DNA of 64,000 nt from assembly GCA_020025195.1 (NCBI GenBank), contig JAHHSN010000005.1, forward strand, positions 1-64,000, read 5' to 3'. Every line of letters begins with the position of its first letter. The stretch's first letter is position 1. The position numbers and the translations under genes were made by a program. Source of the stretch: Angelakisella sp. (GTDB lineage Bacteria > Bacillota > Clostridia > Oscillospirales > Ruminococcaceae). Below are positions 24,403-32,182 of this stretch, piece by piece. The notes below the pieces were generated by a model that worked only from the letters and a program-made list of their open reading frames with translations, did no database searches and was not told the DNA's origin.

Positions 24403-25573
24403 GCTAACGGCGGATTTCGGATATTGCAGTGTGAACCACGAGGGAGAGCAGCTCTGCGGCGACCGGGTGGAGGTGCTGGAGCTGCCGGACGGCGGCATCA
24501 TTGCGGTACTGGCGGACGGACTGGGCAGCGGGGTCAAGGCGAGCATTCTTTCCACCCTCACTGCCAAGATCATCTCCACCATGCTGGCGGCGGGGCTCAG
24601 GCTTAAAGACTGCGTGGAGACCATCGCCCAGACGCTCCCCATCTGCAAGGAGCGGGGCGTCGCCTATTCCACCTTTACCATTCTGCGCCTGCGCCCGGAT
24701 GAGCGCGCGACCATCATTCAGTATGAAAACCCCGAAGCGATTCTGCTCCGTGGCGGCGCTGTGGTCGAATATTCCTCCGAGCGGGTGGAGGTGGCCGGAA
24801 AGACCATCCTTCGCTCGGAGCTGACCCTGCAGGAGGGAGATCAGCTCATTGCCATGAGCGACGGCTGTCTTTATGCCGGCACCGGTCAGAATCTCAATCT
24901 CGGCTGGAAGCGGGATGATATCATCGAGTTTATGGAGACCCTTCAGGGGGTGGGCTTTACCGCCAAGACCCTTGCGACCATTCTGGTGGATAAATGCGAT
25001 GAGCTCTATGCCGGAAAGCCCAGCGACGACGTCACCGCCCTTGTAATGCAGGTGCGCCGACGCAAAAAGGTCAATGTGATGATCGGCCCGCCGGAAAAGC
25101 CGGAGAATGACGAAGCCATGCTTTCCCGCTTCTTTGCAGAGGAGGGAATGCATGTCGTCTGCGGCGGCACCACCGCCAATATCGCGGCAAAATGGCTGGG
25201 TCGTGAGCTGCGCACTGTGGCGACAAAGAAGGGCGACCCCGAGATCCCGCCGATGGCGGTGCTGGAGGGGACCGATCTTGTCACCGAGGGCATCATCACC
25301 CTCAACCGTGTGGTGGAGTATGCCAAAAACTATCTGGAGCACAATGATTCCTATGTCAAATGGGGCTATGAAAAAGACGGCGCCGCCACCCTTGCGCGGC
25401 TCCTTTTTGAGGAAGCGACCGACATCGAGTTTTTCATTGGGCGGGCGGTCAACCCGGCGCACCAGAAAGCAAATGGACTCCCGTTCAGCTTTGACATCAA
25501 GATGCGGCTTTTGGAGGACCTCATGGACTGCCTCAGGAAAATGGGCAAACGGGTCACCTCCCGCAGCTATTGA
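24395..25573 (+). CDS. SpoIIE-type PP2C serine phosphatase with a C-terminal unknown domain
   Basis: The protein has 392 residues. Residues about 1-215 form a SpoIIE-like PP2C domain: GDR near 22, VLADGLGSGVKAS near 39 with a metal-binding Asp, AMSDGCLYAG near 153 and the terminal KPSDDVTALVMQV near 202. Residues about 225-392 (VNVMIGPPEKPENDEAMLSRFF onward) are not recognised; they include a Gly-rich CGGTTANIAAKWLG segment and a Phe/Asp-rich end. ATG 24395 lies within the end of the hydrogenase gene, so the two are translated together. It probably turns the hydrogenase signal into dephosphorylation of a target protein, possibly an anti-sigma antagonist. Confidence 0.9.
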   Translation: MNKLTADFGYCSVNHEGEQLCGDRVEVLELPDGGIIAVLADGLGSGVKASILSTLTAKIISTMLAAGLRLKDCVETIAQTLPICKERGVAYSTFTILRLRPDERATIIQYENPEAILLRGGAVVEYSSERVEVAGKTILRSELTLQEGDQLIAMSDGCLYAGTGQNLNLGWKRDDIIEFMETLQGVGFTAKTLATILVDKCDELYAGKPSDDVTALVMQVRRRKKVNVMIGPPEKPENDEAMLSRFFAEEGMHVVCGGTTANIAAKWLGRELRTVATKKGDPEIPPMAVLEGTDLVTEGIITLNRVVEYAKNYLEHNDSYVKWGYEKDGAATLARLLFEEATDIEFFIGRAVNPAHQKANGLPFSFDIKMRLLEDLMDCLRKMGKRVTSRSY

Positions 25574-25667
25574 AAGGACCGGCGGCGCAGCCCGGAACGT
25601 TTCCTACACGGAGAGCCAAGGCTCCGGAAGGCGGCAGAGGAAAATGATAGGGGAAAGAGTAAACGGG

Positions 25668-25692
25668 CACCGTCGGGCATCGCCCGACGGTG
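25668..25692. repeat. Perfect inverted repeat after the phosphatase gene
   Basis: CACCGTCGGGC and GCCCGACGGTG flank ATC, an eleven-pair stem. There is no immediate T-run, but a second small GGGC/GCCC hairpin and TTTT follow, so it may work as a composite terminator. Confidence 0.6.
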
Positions 25693-25711
25693 AGGGCAAA
25701 GGCCCTTTTGC

Positions 25712-25740
25712 TTGCAATCAGAAGGGAATTATGCTATCAT
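25712..25740 (+). promoter_or_regulatory. Promoter of the FemAB-type gene
   Basis: TTGCAA, 17 bases, TATCAT with an extended TGC; nearly identical in form to the rpsB promoter. Confidence 0.75.
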
Positions 25741-25822
25741 AATCCCAATTGATTCTGGGGAAAATAACCTGTGCCGTCCGCTTTTTGGGACGGCGGAATA
25801 CTAAACGGGAGAGTGAAAACAA

Positions 25823-26884
25823 ATGGCAGCAGAACTGCTGAAGCCGGCGGATGCCGCGCAATATGAAGCCTTTGTAAAGGATCACCCCAACGGAAGCTTT
25901 ATGCAGTCGGTGCAGTGGGGCGACGTTAAATCCAACTGGGCGCGCGAGCTGGTGGTTTCCCGCTCTCCGGAAGGAAAGCTCCGCGGCGCCATGATGGTGC
26001 TGATCCGCCGCATCCCGGTCATCGGGCGTTCCCTGCTTTATGCGCCGCACGGTCCGGTATGTAATTTTGCCGACCGCGAGACCATGCGGGAGCTTCTGGT
26101 GGATGGGATCGATCTTTTAAAGCAGAAATACCGTGCCACCAAGTTCACCTGCGATCCGCTCATCTTGGAAGATGACGAAGAAGGGATCCGCGCGCTCACG
26201 GAGCTTGGCTATGATTTTACCCCCGGCGCGGCGGACTTTAAGACCATGCAGATCCGCGTGAACTATATGCTCCATATAGAGGGCAAGACCGCGGAGGAGG
26301 TCTTTGCCGGTTTTACCTCCAAGTGCCGCTACAATGTGCGGCTGGCCGGCCGCCACGGCGTGCGCTGTGAGATTGCGGGCGAGGAGGGACTGGATGAGTT
26401 CTACCGCCTGATGCAGGTCACCGGTAAGCGGGATGACTTCACGATCCGCAGTAAGGAATACTTCCGGCAGATGCTGAGAGCTTACGGCGAAAACGCCCGT
26501 CTCTACCTCTGCTACTATGAGGACAAGGCCATTTCCGGCGCCTTGACCGTGCAGTACGCGGGACGCACCCACTATGTTTACGGAGCCTCCGATAACGAAT
26601 ACCGCAACGTGATGCCCAACTATCTGATGCAGTGGGAGATGATCCAGTGGGCGATCGAAGGCGGCAGCCGCTGGTATGACTTCGGCTTCATTCCCTGCTA
26701 TACCGATGAGAACAGCCATTACTATGGGCTTTACCGTTTCAAGCGCAGCTTCGGCGGTGAGGTGGTGGCCTATGCCGGCGATTTTAACCGGGTTCTGGCC
26801 CCTGGGGCACAGCGTCTGGTGGATTTTGCGCTCTCTACCCTGCGGCATTTGCAGAGCCTGAAACATAAGCTGCACCACGCATGA
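25823..26884 (+). CDS. FemAB/FemX family peptidyltransferase (peptidoglycan bridge)
   Basis: The 353-residue protein has the two GNAT-like halves of the Fem family. The N-terminal half includes FVKDHPNGSFMQSVQWGDVKSNW and RSLLYAPHGPVCNF. The second half starts near 155 with FTSKCRYNVRLAGRHGV, the typical R-Y-N-x-R box, and continues with ALTVQYAGRTHYVYGASDNEYRNVMPNYLMQWEMI and GSRWYDFGFIPCYTDE. These proteins add amino acids from tRNA to the lipid II stem peptide. There is no coiled-coil tRNA-synthetase-like insert. It stands alone with its own promoter and terminator. The amino acid added cannot be told. Confidence 0.9.
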   Translation: MAAELLKPADAAQYEAFVKDHPNGSFMQSVQWGDVKSNWARELVVSRSPEGKLRGAMMVLIRRIPVIGRSLLYAPHGPVCNFADRETMRELLVDGIDLLKQKYRATKFTCDPLILEDDEEGIRALTELGYDFTPGAADFKTMQIRVNYMLHIEGKTAEEVFAGFTSKCRYNVRLAGRHGVRCEIAGEEGLDEFYRLMQVTGKRDDFTIRSKEYFRQMLRAYGENARLYLCYYEDKAISGALTVQYAGRTHYVYGASDNEYRNVMPNYLMQWEMIQWAIEGGSRWYDFGFIPCYTDENSHYYGLYRFKRSFGGEVVAYAGDFNRVLAPGAQRLVDFALSTLRHLQSLKHKLHHA

Positions 26885-26890
26885 TTTTTT

Positions 26891-26926
26891 ACCCGCGGTT
26901 CCTTTGGGGAGCGCGGGACTTTTCTT
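26891..26926 (+). terminator. Terminator of the FemAB-type gene
   Basis: CCCGCG pairs with CGCGGG around an inner GTTCC/GGAG stretch, followed by ACTTTTCTTTTT. Confidence 0.6.
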
Positions 26927-26945
26927 TTTCTGGGGCGAGGCCCTC

Positions 26946-26974
26946 TTGATAAATTATAACTACTCGTGTAGCAT
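26946..26974 (+). promoter_or_regulatory. Possible promoter of the transglutaminase lipoprotein gene
   Basis: TTGATA, 17 bases, TAGCAT, 33 bases before the start. Confidence 0.5.
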
Positions 26975-27007
26975 ATCTAGTATCATAATCCAGAAAGGAA
27001 GAACATC

Positions 27008-27952
27008 ATGAAAAAATTGACCGCGTTCCTGCTCTCGTTTTTTGTTTTGTGCCTTGCCGCCTGTGGACGGCCCGCCCAGCCGGAGGTGCCGGTTCCGCCG
27101 ACTCTGCCCTGGAATTATGACTGCCTCACGGAAAGCCAGAAGGAGCTTTATGACCGGATGGCGGACGGCACGATCACCACGGAGGAGCCTTATCTTTTCC
27201 CGGAGCCGCTTTCCGTCGAGGACTCCTTAGTCTGGGAGATGAATGATGTGATCTCGCTTTACGCCTATAATCACCCCACCGGGGAATGGTGTTCTCCCGC
27301 GTACTGGCTCCTCTACAACGAGGAGGGAACGGAGGCCCTTGGAGTTCAGTGTGCTGGTGTTGGCATTGATAATCGCGGCCATGACGAGGAAATGAAGGCA
27401 GCGTTTGACAAGACGGAGGAGGAATTGCTGGAGCAGCTTCCTTCCAAGGACGCCCCGGACGCCGAAAAAATAAAGGCCATCGCCGAGCTTCTGGCGGAGC
27501 GGGTGGAGTACTGCTATCCGGTCATGGATCCCTTGCTCATGGAGGGACTTACCCCCGAGGAGGAGGAGATGACACGCTATGCCCGCAGTGAATACGGCGC
27601 GATGGTCAACGGCTGGGCGGTCTGCGAGGGATATGCCCGGGCTTTTCAGTATCTGGCTGACAAATTGGACGTGATCTCCCTCTTTATGGAGGGCGATACG
27701 GCCGGCGGCTCGCACGCGTGGAACATGGTCTGGCTGGACGGAAACTGGTACCACGTGGACGTCACCTGGATGGACGGCGGCGAGGGCAATCCCATCCGAT
27801 GGGAGTGGCTCCTCCTCTCCGACGAGGAGATTTCCCCCACGCACTGGAACATCCACTGGGCCAATACCCGCGGCATGGACCATGAACCGCTTTTTGAGCG
27901 TCCCTATGCGGAAAGCTCCCTGCCTTACCGCGGGGACCTCCTCGGCATCTGA
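27008..27952 (+). CDS. Transglutaminase-like lipoprotein
   Basis: The 314-residue protein has a lipoprotein signal (MKKLTAFLLSFFVL, lipobox LAAC with Cys 19), so it is likely tethered outside the membrane. The transglutaminase-like triad is visible as Cys 206 in AVCEGYARAFQYL, His 236 in GGSHAWNM and Asp 251 in YHVDVTWMD. Such bacterial domains are usually cysteine proteases or protein cross-linkers at the cell surface. Between 40 and 150 lies an unassigned helical region rich in acidic residues. AAAGGAAG precedes ATG 27008. No partner gene is adjacent on the strand. Confidence 0.88.
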   Translation: MKKLTAFLLSFFVLCLAACGRPAQPEVPVPPTLPWNYDCLTESQKELYDRMADGTITTEEPYLFPEPLSVEDSLVWEMNDVISLYAYNHPTGEWCSPAYWLLYNEEGTEALGVQCAGVGIDNRGHDEEMKAAFDKTEEELLEQLPSKDAPDAEKIKAIAELLAERVEYCYPVMDPLLMEGLTPEEEEMTRYARSEYGAMVNGWAVCEGYARAFQYLADKLDVISLFMEGDTAGGSHAWNMVWLDGNWYHVDVTWMDGGEGNPIRWEWLLLSDEEISPTHWNIHWANTRGMDHEPLFERPYAESSLPYRGDLLGI

Positions 27953-27975
27953 GGAACACAGAACCTTATGAATAA

Positions 27976-28022
27976 ATCCCCCGCCTTCTCCTTTTGGGGA
28001 GGGACGGGGGACTGTTTTTTTA
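27976..28022. terminator. Bidirectional terminator
   Basis: An imperfect CCCCCGCC...GGACGGGGG stem with T7 on the plus side separates two convergent genes. Confidence 0.65.
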
Positions 28023-28041
28023 GGGGAGAGTGAGCCGGGCG

Positions 28042-29379
28042 TCAGAACGCGATGTGCATAAAGAGCGCGACCGCAGAGAGAATCACGGTGATCGGAACAT
28101 AGACATAACGCCCGATGGCATACCAGAGGTTGCCGCGCCGGGAGCCGGAGCCACGGTTGATCTCGGAGAGAAGCTCGTCTTTCTTCATCACCCAGAACCA
28201 GGAAATAGCGCCCAGCATCGCGCCGATGGGGATGATGTAGATGGAGACGAGATCCATCCACGGGCCCCACTGGAAGATGGCTTCCATATTGACGCCGATG
28301 CCGATGCAGACCACGCACATGATGGCGAGCACCAGCTTGCGGTTCAGCTTCGGGAAGCGGTGCAGGAGGGACTCTCCCACCGCCTCGAACATATTCTGAA
28401 GGGAGCTGATTCCCGCGAAAATCATAGCGAGATAGAGGATGATGGCAAAGAGCTGTCCCATGGGGAGATCCTGCAGAATGGTGGGCAGCGAGACAAAGAG
28501 CAGCCCGGGACCTGCGCCGACATCAATCCCATAGGAGAAGCAGGCGGGAATGATGACCACTGCCGCCACCACTGCCGCGATGGTATCAAAGAGGGCGGTC
28601 TTGCGGCCGACCGAAACAACGTCCTCGTTGTCTCCAAGGTATGCGCCGTAGACGATCATACCGCTGCCGGTGATGGAAAGGGAGAAGAATGCCTGTCCCA
28701 TCGCCCAGATCCAGACCATCGGGTCCTTAAGCTCTTCCCAGCGGGGGATGAACATAAAGCGGAAGCCCTCCGCCGCCCCGGGAAGAAACGCCACCCGCGC
28801 GGCGAGGATGAGAAAGATTACGAAGAAAACAGGCATCATGATCTTGTTGGTCTTTTCGATGCTTTTGGCGCCGAGAAACAGGGTGAGCAGGGTGATCACA
28901 ACCACAATGACGTGGAGCGGGATGACCGAATAGGGGGTGAGGGAAAAGCCCTCAAACCACTGGCCGGGGTCGGTCTCCATCAGAAGCCCGGTCAGGGAGT
29001 CGATGAGCGCCTTCAGCACATAGGAGACGATGACGGCATAGCCGAGTGCGATGCACATGGAGCCGGCAAGCGGGAGCCAGCCGACGGTTCTTCCTGCTTT
29101 ACCGGACTTTTTTCCGCGGGTTGCCCATGCGTTTTGATAGGAACCGAGTGTGCCGGTGCGGGCGCGCCGACCGATGGCAAATTCCGCAGGAAGACCTACA
29201 TAGCTGAAAATAAACACAAACAGAATATAGATCAGGAGAAAGGCGCCGCCGCCGTATTTTCCCATCTTAAAAGGGAATCCCCAGACGTTTGCCATGCCGA
29301 CCGCCGAGCCGACCGAGGCGAGGATAAAGCCCCAACGGGTGCGGAAATGCCCCTCGTGATGTTTCTTTTGTTCTTCCAT
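28042..29379 (-). CDS. Sodium-dependent amino acid symporter (NSS/SNF family)
   Basis: The 445-residue protein has about eleven helices, as in bacterial LeuT-type transporters. The first helix region ILASVGSAVGMANVWGFPFKMGKYGGGAFLLIY near 20-52 contains the unwound sodium and substrate-binding segment. PAEFAIGRRART near 63, an IVYGAYLG segment near 240 and FAGISSLQNMFEAVGESL near 325 also fit. NSS transporters import amino acids with sodium. AGGAGG is seven bases before ATG 29379. The gene has an unusually long leader with two terminator-like hairpins. Which amino acid it carries is not clear. Confidence 0.92.
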   Translation of the reverse strand: MEEQKKHHEGHFRTRWGFILASVGSAVGMANVWGFPFKMGKYGGGAFLLIYILFVFIFSYVGLPAEFAIGRRARTGTLGSYQNAWATRGKKSGKAGRTVGWLPLAGSMCIALGYAVIVSYVLKALIDSLTGLLMETDPGQWFEGFSLTPYSVIPLHVIVVVITLLTLFLGAKSIEKTNKIMMPVFFVIFLILAARVAFLPGAAEGFRFMFIPRWEELKDPMVWIWAMGQAFFSLSITGSGMIVYGAYLGDNEDVVSVGRKTALFDTIAAVVAAVVIIPACFSYGIDVGAGPGLLFVSLPTILQDLPMGQLFAIILYLAMIFAGISSLQNMFEAVGESLLHRFPKLNRKLVLAIMCVVCIGIGVNMEAIFQWGPWMDLVSIYIIPIGAMLGAISWFWVMKKDELLSEINRGSGSRRGNLWYAIGRYVYVPITVILSAVALFMHIAF

Positions 29380-29401
29380 CGTTAGTCCTCCTCAAATCAC
29401 A

Positions 29402-29430
29402 TAAAAAGAAAACGGTTTCTTACCGTTTGG
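29402..29430 (-). terminator. Terminator-like hairpin just before the symporter start
   Basis: On the minus strand AAACGGT pairs with ACCGTTT around AAGAA, followed by TTCTTTTT. It ends 22 bases before ATG 29379, so it may be a conditional attenuator. Confidence 0.55.
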
Positions 29431-29574
29431 CAGGACGCTTTTGCCGTTTACAGCGACAGAGTGCCGTGCTTGTCTATTCTTCCATAAAAACGCCGAAAAG
29501 TCAAGCCGAAAGGTCGCTTTTCCCCCAAAAAAGAAACGCCCCGGCGAAATGTGGGAATCGTAAACCGGCAAAGT

Positions 29575-29616
29575 AAAAACGGCAGGCCGAGATTTTGTTC
29601 TCTGTCTGCCGTTTTT
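29575..29616. terminator. Terminator hairpin within the symporter leader
   Basis: AAAAACGGCAG pairs with CTGCCGTTTTT. On the minus strand it lies about 45 bases after a likely transcription start, so most transcripts could stop here. Confidence 0.65.
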
Positions 29617-29664
29617 GCAATATAAATTGCCCAACATATTTTTATATGTCGATTTTCGACACCC
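29617..29664 (-). ncRNA. Candidate leader or small RNA with three short hairpins
   Basis: Downstream of a TATAAT on the minus strand (29665-29670, with extended TG) there are three consecutive perfect five-pair hairpins: GTCGA/TCGAC, CATAT/ATATG and GCAAT/ATTGC, followed at once by the 29575-29616 terminator. The layout fits a small structured RNA of about 85 bases or a regulatory leader for the symporter. I do not recognise a known class. Confidence 0.4.
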
Positions 29665-29670
29665 ATTATA
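29665..29670 (-). promoter_or_regulatory. -10 element of the symporter leader
   Basis: Minus-strand TGTTATAAT (TATAAT with extended TG). No strong -35 is seen at 17 bases. Confidence 0.5.
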
Positions 29671-29890
29671 ACACAGATACAAGCGCAATAACACCGTTTA
29701 TCGGCGTATCACTGCGTTCTTAATATAAAATTGGCAGTACCCGCCCCCCGGAAACTGTCAATACTGTTTTAGGAACACCAGTCTAACGAGCGGTCCTTTC
29801 CTTGGGGCAGTCTCCGGCCCTGTGGAGGGTGCTGTTCAAAAGGGAAGGAACCTGCTATACTAGGGGAAGAAAATTGCCGCAGGGCGGAAA
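29671..29890. other. Intergenic stretch between the symporter leader and the VOC gene
   Basis: I see no gene here. A TATACT with extended TGC near 29857 may be the VOC gene -10; the -35 is poor. Confidence 0.35.
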
Positions 29891-29904
29891 TCGGAGGATT
29901 ATTT

Positions 29905-30360
29905 ATGCTGAAAGAAATTCTTCATATCGGGCTTACGGTTACAGACCTTGAGCGCTCCATTGCCTTTTACCGGGATACGCTGGGACTTCGGTTTGAGGGG
30001 GAGCTGACCATGGAAGGGGAGGCAACAGACCGCCTTTTTGGAAGGGAGGGCGTTCGTGCCCGCGTTGCCTATCTCAAGGGGAGCGAGTCCCTTCTGTCCC
30101 CGCCGGTGGAGCTGATTCAGTTCCTCTCCCATCAGCCGGAGCAGCAGCCGACGGATCTTTTCAGAACCTCCGTTTCGGAGATTTGTTTTGCCACCGAGGA
30201 CATCTGGGAGGAGTACCGGCGGCTTCTCGCACTGGGGGTGGAGTTCCTCTCGGAACCCCAGCTCTTTGATTTCAGAAAAGATGGCTTCGGGCAGAGTCTC
30301 GCCGTCTATTTTAAAGATCCCGACGGCATCATTCTGGAGCTCATCCAGCCGCTTTCATAA
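29905..30360 (+). CDS. VOC family protein (glyoxalase/dioxygenase fold)
   Basis: The 151-residue protein has the two beta-alpha-beta-beta-beta modules of the VOC superfamily. The first begins ILHIGLTVTDLERSIAFYRDTLGLRFEGE and the second SEICFATEDIWEEYRRLLALGVEF, ending in AVYFKDPDGIILELIQ. Potential metal ligands are His 7, Glu in VELIQ near 74, and the terminal Glu near 147. Family members include glyoxalase I, epimerases and resistance proteins, so activity is undetermined. GGAGG precedes ATG 29905. It is a single-gene unit ending at a terminator. Confidence 0.88.
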   Translation: MLKEILHIGLTVTDLERSIAFYRDTLGLRFEGELTMEGEATDRLFGREGVRARVAYLKGSESLLSPPVELIQFLSHQPEQQPTDLFRTSVSEICFATEDIWEEYRRLLALGVEFLSEPQLFDFRKDGFGQSLAVYFKDPDGIILELIQPLS

Positions 30361-30376
30361 AACTTATAGAAGAAAA

Positions 30377-30414
30377 ACAGGCCCGCACCCAAAAGGTGAG
30401 GGTCTGTTTTTTCC
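30377..30414 (+). terminator. Terminator of the VOC gene
   Basis: ACAGGCCC pairs with GGGTCTGT through one G-U pair, followed by TTTTTT. Confidence 0.75.
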
Positions 30415-30546
30415 TTAATCCTCCCGCGCGGCGTATTTTATGGAAATCCAATAGATTTCCCCCATATTATTTGTTTATTTATGGAAGAAAAAATGTTTGC
30501 AGGGGTCCTCTCCTCTTGTACGGAAAACTTTATAAGTGAAAAAAGC

Positions 30547-30575
30547 TTGACAGCAAACCGTACTATGGGTATAAT
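30547..30575 (+). promoter_or_regulatory. Promoter of the YtrA-type operon with overlapping operator
   Basis: A consensus TTGACA, 17 bases, TATAAT. An interrupted inverted repeat (GTAcTAT...ATAaTAC, 30560-30577) overlaps the -10, and AACCGTA is repeated at about 30557 and 30586, as expected for a GntR/YtrA autoregulated site. Confidence 0.88.
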
Positions 30576-30627
30576 ACAGTCAACAACCGTATTACAAGAC
30601 TGACACAGTTTGCGGAAGGAGACAAAG

Positions 30628-31005
30628 ATGATCTCTTTTGAAAGCTTTACCATCACGGGGGATACGCCGATCTATCAGCAGATCGTTCTCTTCGTGAAGC
30701 GCGGAATCGTCTCGGGCGCCATTCAGGATGGGGAAGAGCTCCCCTCCCGCCGGACACTTTCCACTTGGCTCACGGTCAATCCCAACACGGCGCAGAAGGC
30801 CTATCGGCAGCTGGAGGAGGAGGGACTCATCGAGTCCCACTCCGGCGCAAAAAGTCTGGTTTCCTGCACAGGGGAGCGGCTGCGGCAGCTCAGGGAGGAG
30901 CTCCTCCAAAGCGACCTGCAAAGTCTCATCCGCGCCATGCGGGAGACCGGCTTTGGAAAAGAGGAAGCTCTTCATCTGATGGACACACTATGGGAGGACC
31001 GATAA
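30628..31005 (+). CDS. GntR family regulator, YtrA subfamily
   Basis: The 125-residue protein starts at ATG 30628 (GGAAGGAG upstream; the TTG at 30610 precedes the site). It is almost only the winged-helix domain: TPIYQQIVLFVKRGIVSGAI, LPSRRTLSTWLTVNPNTAQKAYRQLEEEGLIES. A short helical tail of about 45 residues replaces the ligand domain, which is typical for YtrA. YtrA represses its own operon and responds to cell-envelope antibiotics in Bacillus. Here it heads a four-gene ABC transporter operon, starting immediately before the next gene (TAAATG). Confidence 0.92.
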   Translation: MISFESFTITGDTPIYQQIVLFVKRGIVSGAIQDGEELPSRRTLSTWLTVNPNTAQKAYRQLEEEGLIESHSGAKSLVSCTGERLRQLREELLQSDLQSLIRAMRETGFGKEEALHLMDTLWEDR

Positions 31006-31719
31006 ATGAAAAAGAATCGTTCGTTTTTGGAGTTTTTCGCAAGAAGCAGCTTTCCTGCCGTCCTGGGGCTTCTTTTGGTGGGGGCGGCCGTACAGTTTCT
31101 TCTCTTTAAGGGGGCCTTCACCCCGGAGAACATGGCTTATGAGGTCTTTGCCGAAAGCCGGATCGCCTTTGTTTTTTATGTAGTCTTTCTCCTTATCACG
31201 GCGGCCCTCTCCCTGCCCGGGTGCGGCTTTACTTCCCGGGTCAGCTATACGATAAAACGTCTGGGAGTGAACGAGACCCACGTCTTTCTTTTGCAGGCGC
31301 TCTATAATTTTATGGTCTATGTTATCGTCATGGCGGCGGAGGTTTTTACCGTACTGGGGCTGATTGCCTACTATAAAGCCTCGGCGCCGCCCGACTTCTG
31401 GGGCCCGCAGGAGGTGCTCCTCACCTTTTACCGGGACCCGTTCCTGCATGGGCTCCTGCCCCTTGCCGACTGGACGCGCGGACTTATCAATCTCGCGGTG
31501 ATGCTGCTTCTCAGCCTGACGGCGGCGGCCTTCCCGGTGACGCAGCGCCGGGGCAAACGGTTCCCGGCCATTCTGCCGGCAGTCCTCTGGACGGTGCTGT
31601 TTTTCAGCCAGCAGATCGAATATGGCTATCGGGGGACGCTGCTGCTGAGCGGGGTTGTCATTGCTGCGCTGGTGGCACTGTCTCAGGTCTTCAGCAAGGA
31701 GGTTTCTTATGATGGATAA
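31006..31719 (+). CDS. ABC transporter membrane protein 1
   Basis: This 237-residue protein has about six hydrophobic segments and no recognisable catalytic motif. The first lies at about 14-35 and the last at about 205-226. It begins immediately after the regulator stop codon and its end overlaps the start of the second membrane gene by eleven bases. It has the form of a permease in a YtrA-type operon. GGGAGG inside the regulator end serves as its ribosome binding site. Confidence 0.75.
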   Translation: MKKNRSFLEFFARSSFPAVLGLLLVGAAVQFLLFKGAFTPENMAYEVFAESRIAFVFYVVFLLITAALSLPGCGFTSRVSYTIKRLGVNETHVFLLQALYNFMVYVIVMAAEVFTVLGLIAYYKASAPPDFWGPQEVLLTFYRDPFLHGLLPLADWTRGLINLAVMLLLSLTAAAFPVTQRRGKRFPAILPAVLWTVLFFSQQIEYGYRGTLLLSGVVIAALVALSQVFSKEVSYDG

Positions 31720-32182
31720 GCTTCGGCGCATGGCGCCTCCCGGCTTTCCCCTGCGGGAGGAGACGGTCCTCTTTCGGGCAGCGTTCGTGATCGCTTTTCT
31801 CTGGAGCCTGACCTATTTTTTCAGGCTTCATTCCGCGCTGTTCTGGATTCCCCTCGATAAGACGATGCCGACCTTTTCGCAGCTCATGGAGGGACGAATG
31901 TTCCTTTTCTGGGCGCCGGTCCTGGTGGCGCTCGGCTACACCTTCGCGCATTACGCCTCGTACTATCACAGGAGCCGCAGTATTTACCTTATGCGGCGTC
32001 TCCCCGACCGGGGACTGCTGCTCCGCCAGTGTGTGACGCTTCCGCTTCTGGGGCTCCTCACGGCGGTTCTCACGGTGCTCATCCTGCTGGCCGTTTATTA
32101 CGGCGTCTATCTTCTCCTAACGCCGGAGGAATACGTCACGGCGGGGCAATGGCAAATGATTGGGAGGGCTTTTTATGCTTAA
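31709..32182 (+). CDS. ABC transporter membrane protein 2
   Basis: The 157-residue protein starts at ATG 31709 (AGGAGG six bases upstream); a frame further back has no site. It has three or four hydrophobic helices (about 24-45, 70-90 and 115-140) and a YHRSRSIYLMRRLPDRGLLLRQC loop between them that could dock on the ATPase. It overlaps both neighbours, so the permease and ATPase genes are translationally coupled. It is short for a complete permease, suggesting the two membrane proteins work as a pair. Confidence 0.75.
   Translation: MMDKLRRMAPPGFPLREETVLFRAAFVIAFLWSLTYFFRLHSALFWIPLDKTMPTFSQLMEGRMFLFWAPVLVALGYTFAHYASYYHRSRSIYLMRRLPDRGLLLRQCVTLPLLGLLTAVLTVLILLAVYYGVYLLLTPEEYVTAGQWQMIGRAFYA

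Noticed and set aside
25668..25692. Simple intrinsic terminator after the phosphatase
   Set aside because: The stem is perfect but no T-run follows directly, so it is listed as an inverted repeat.
28030..29385. Plus-strand frame over the NSS gene
   Set aside because: Antisense to conserved transporter helices; translation is polar and low in hydrophobic residues.
29402..29670. T-box or known amino acid riboswitch for the symporter
   Set aside because: No T-box sequence, and no glycine or lysine aptamer pattern is visible.
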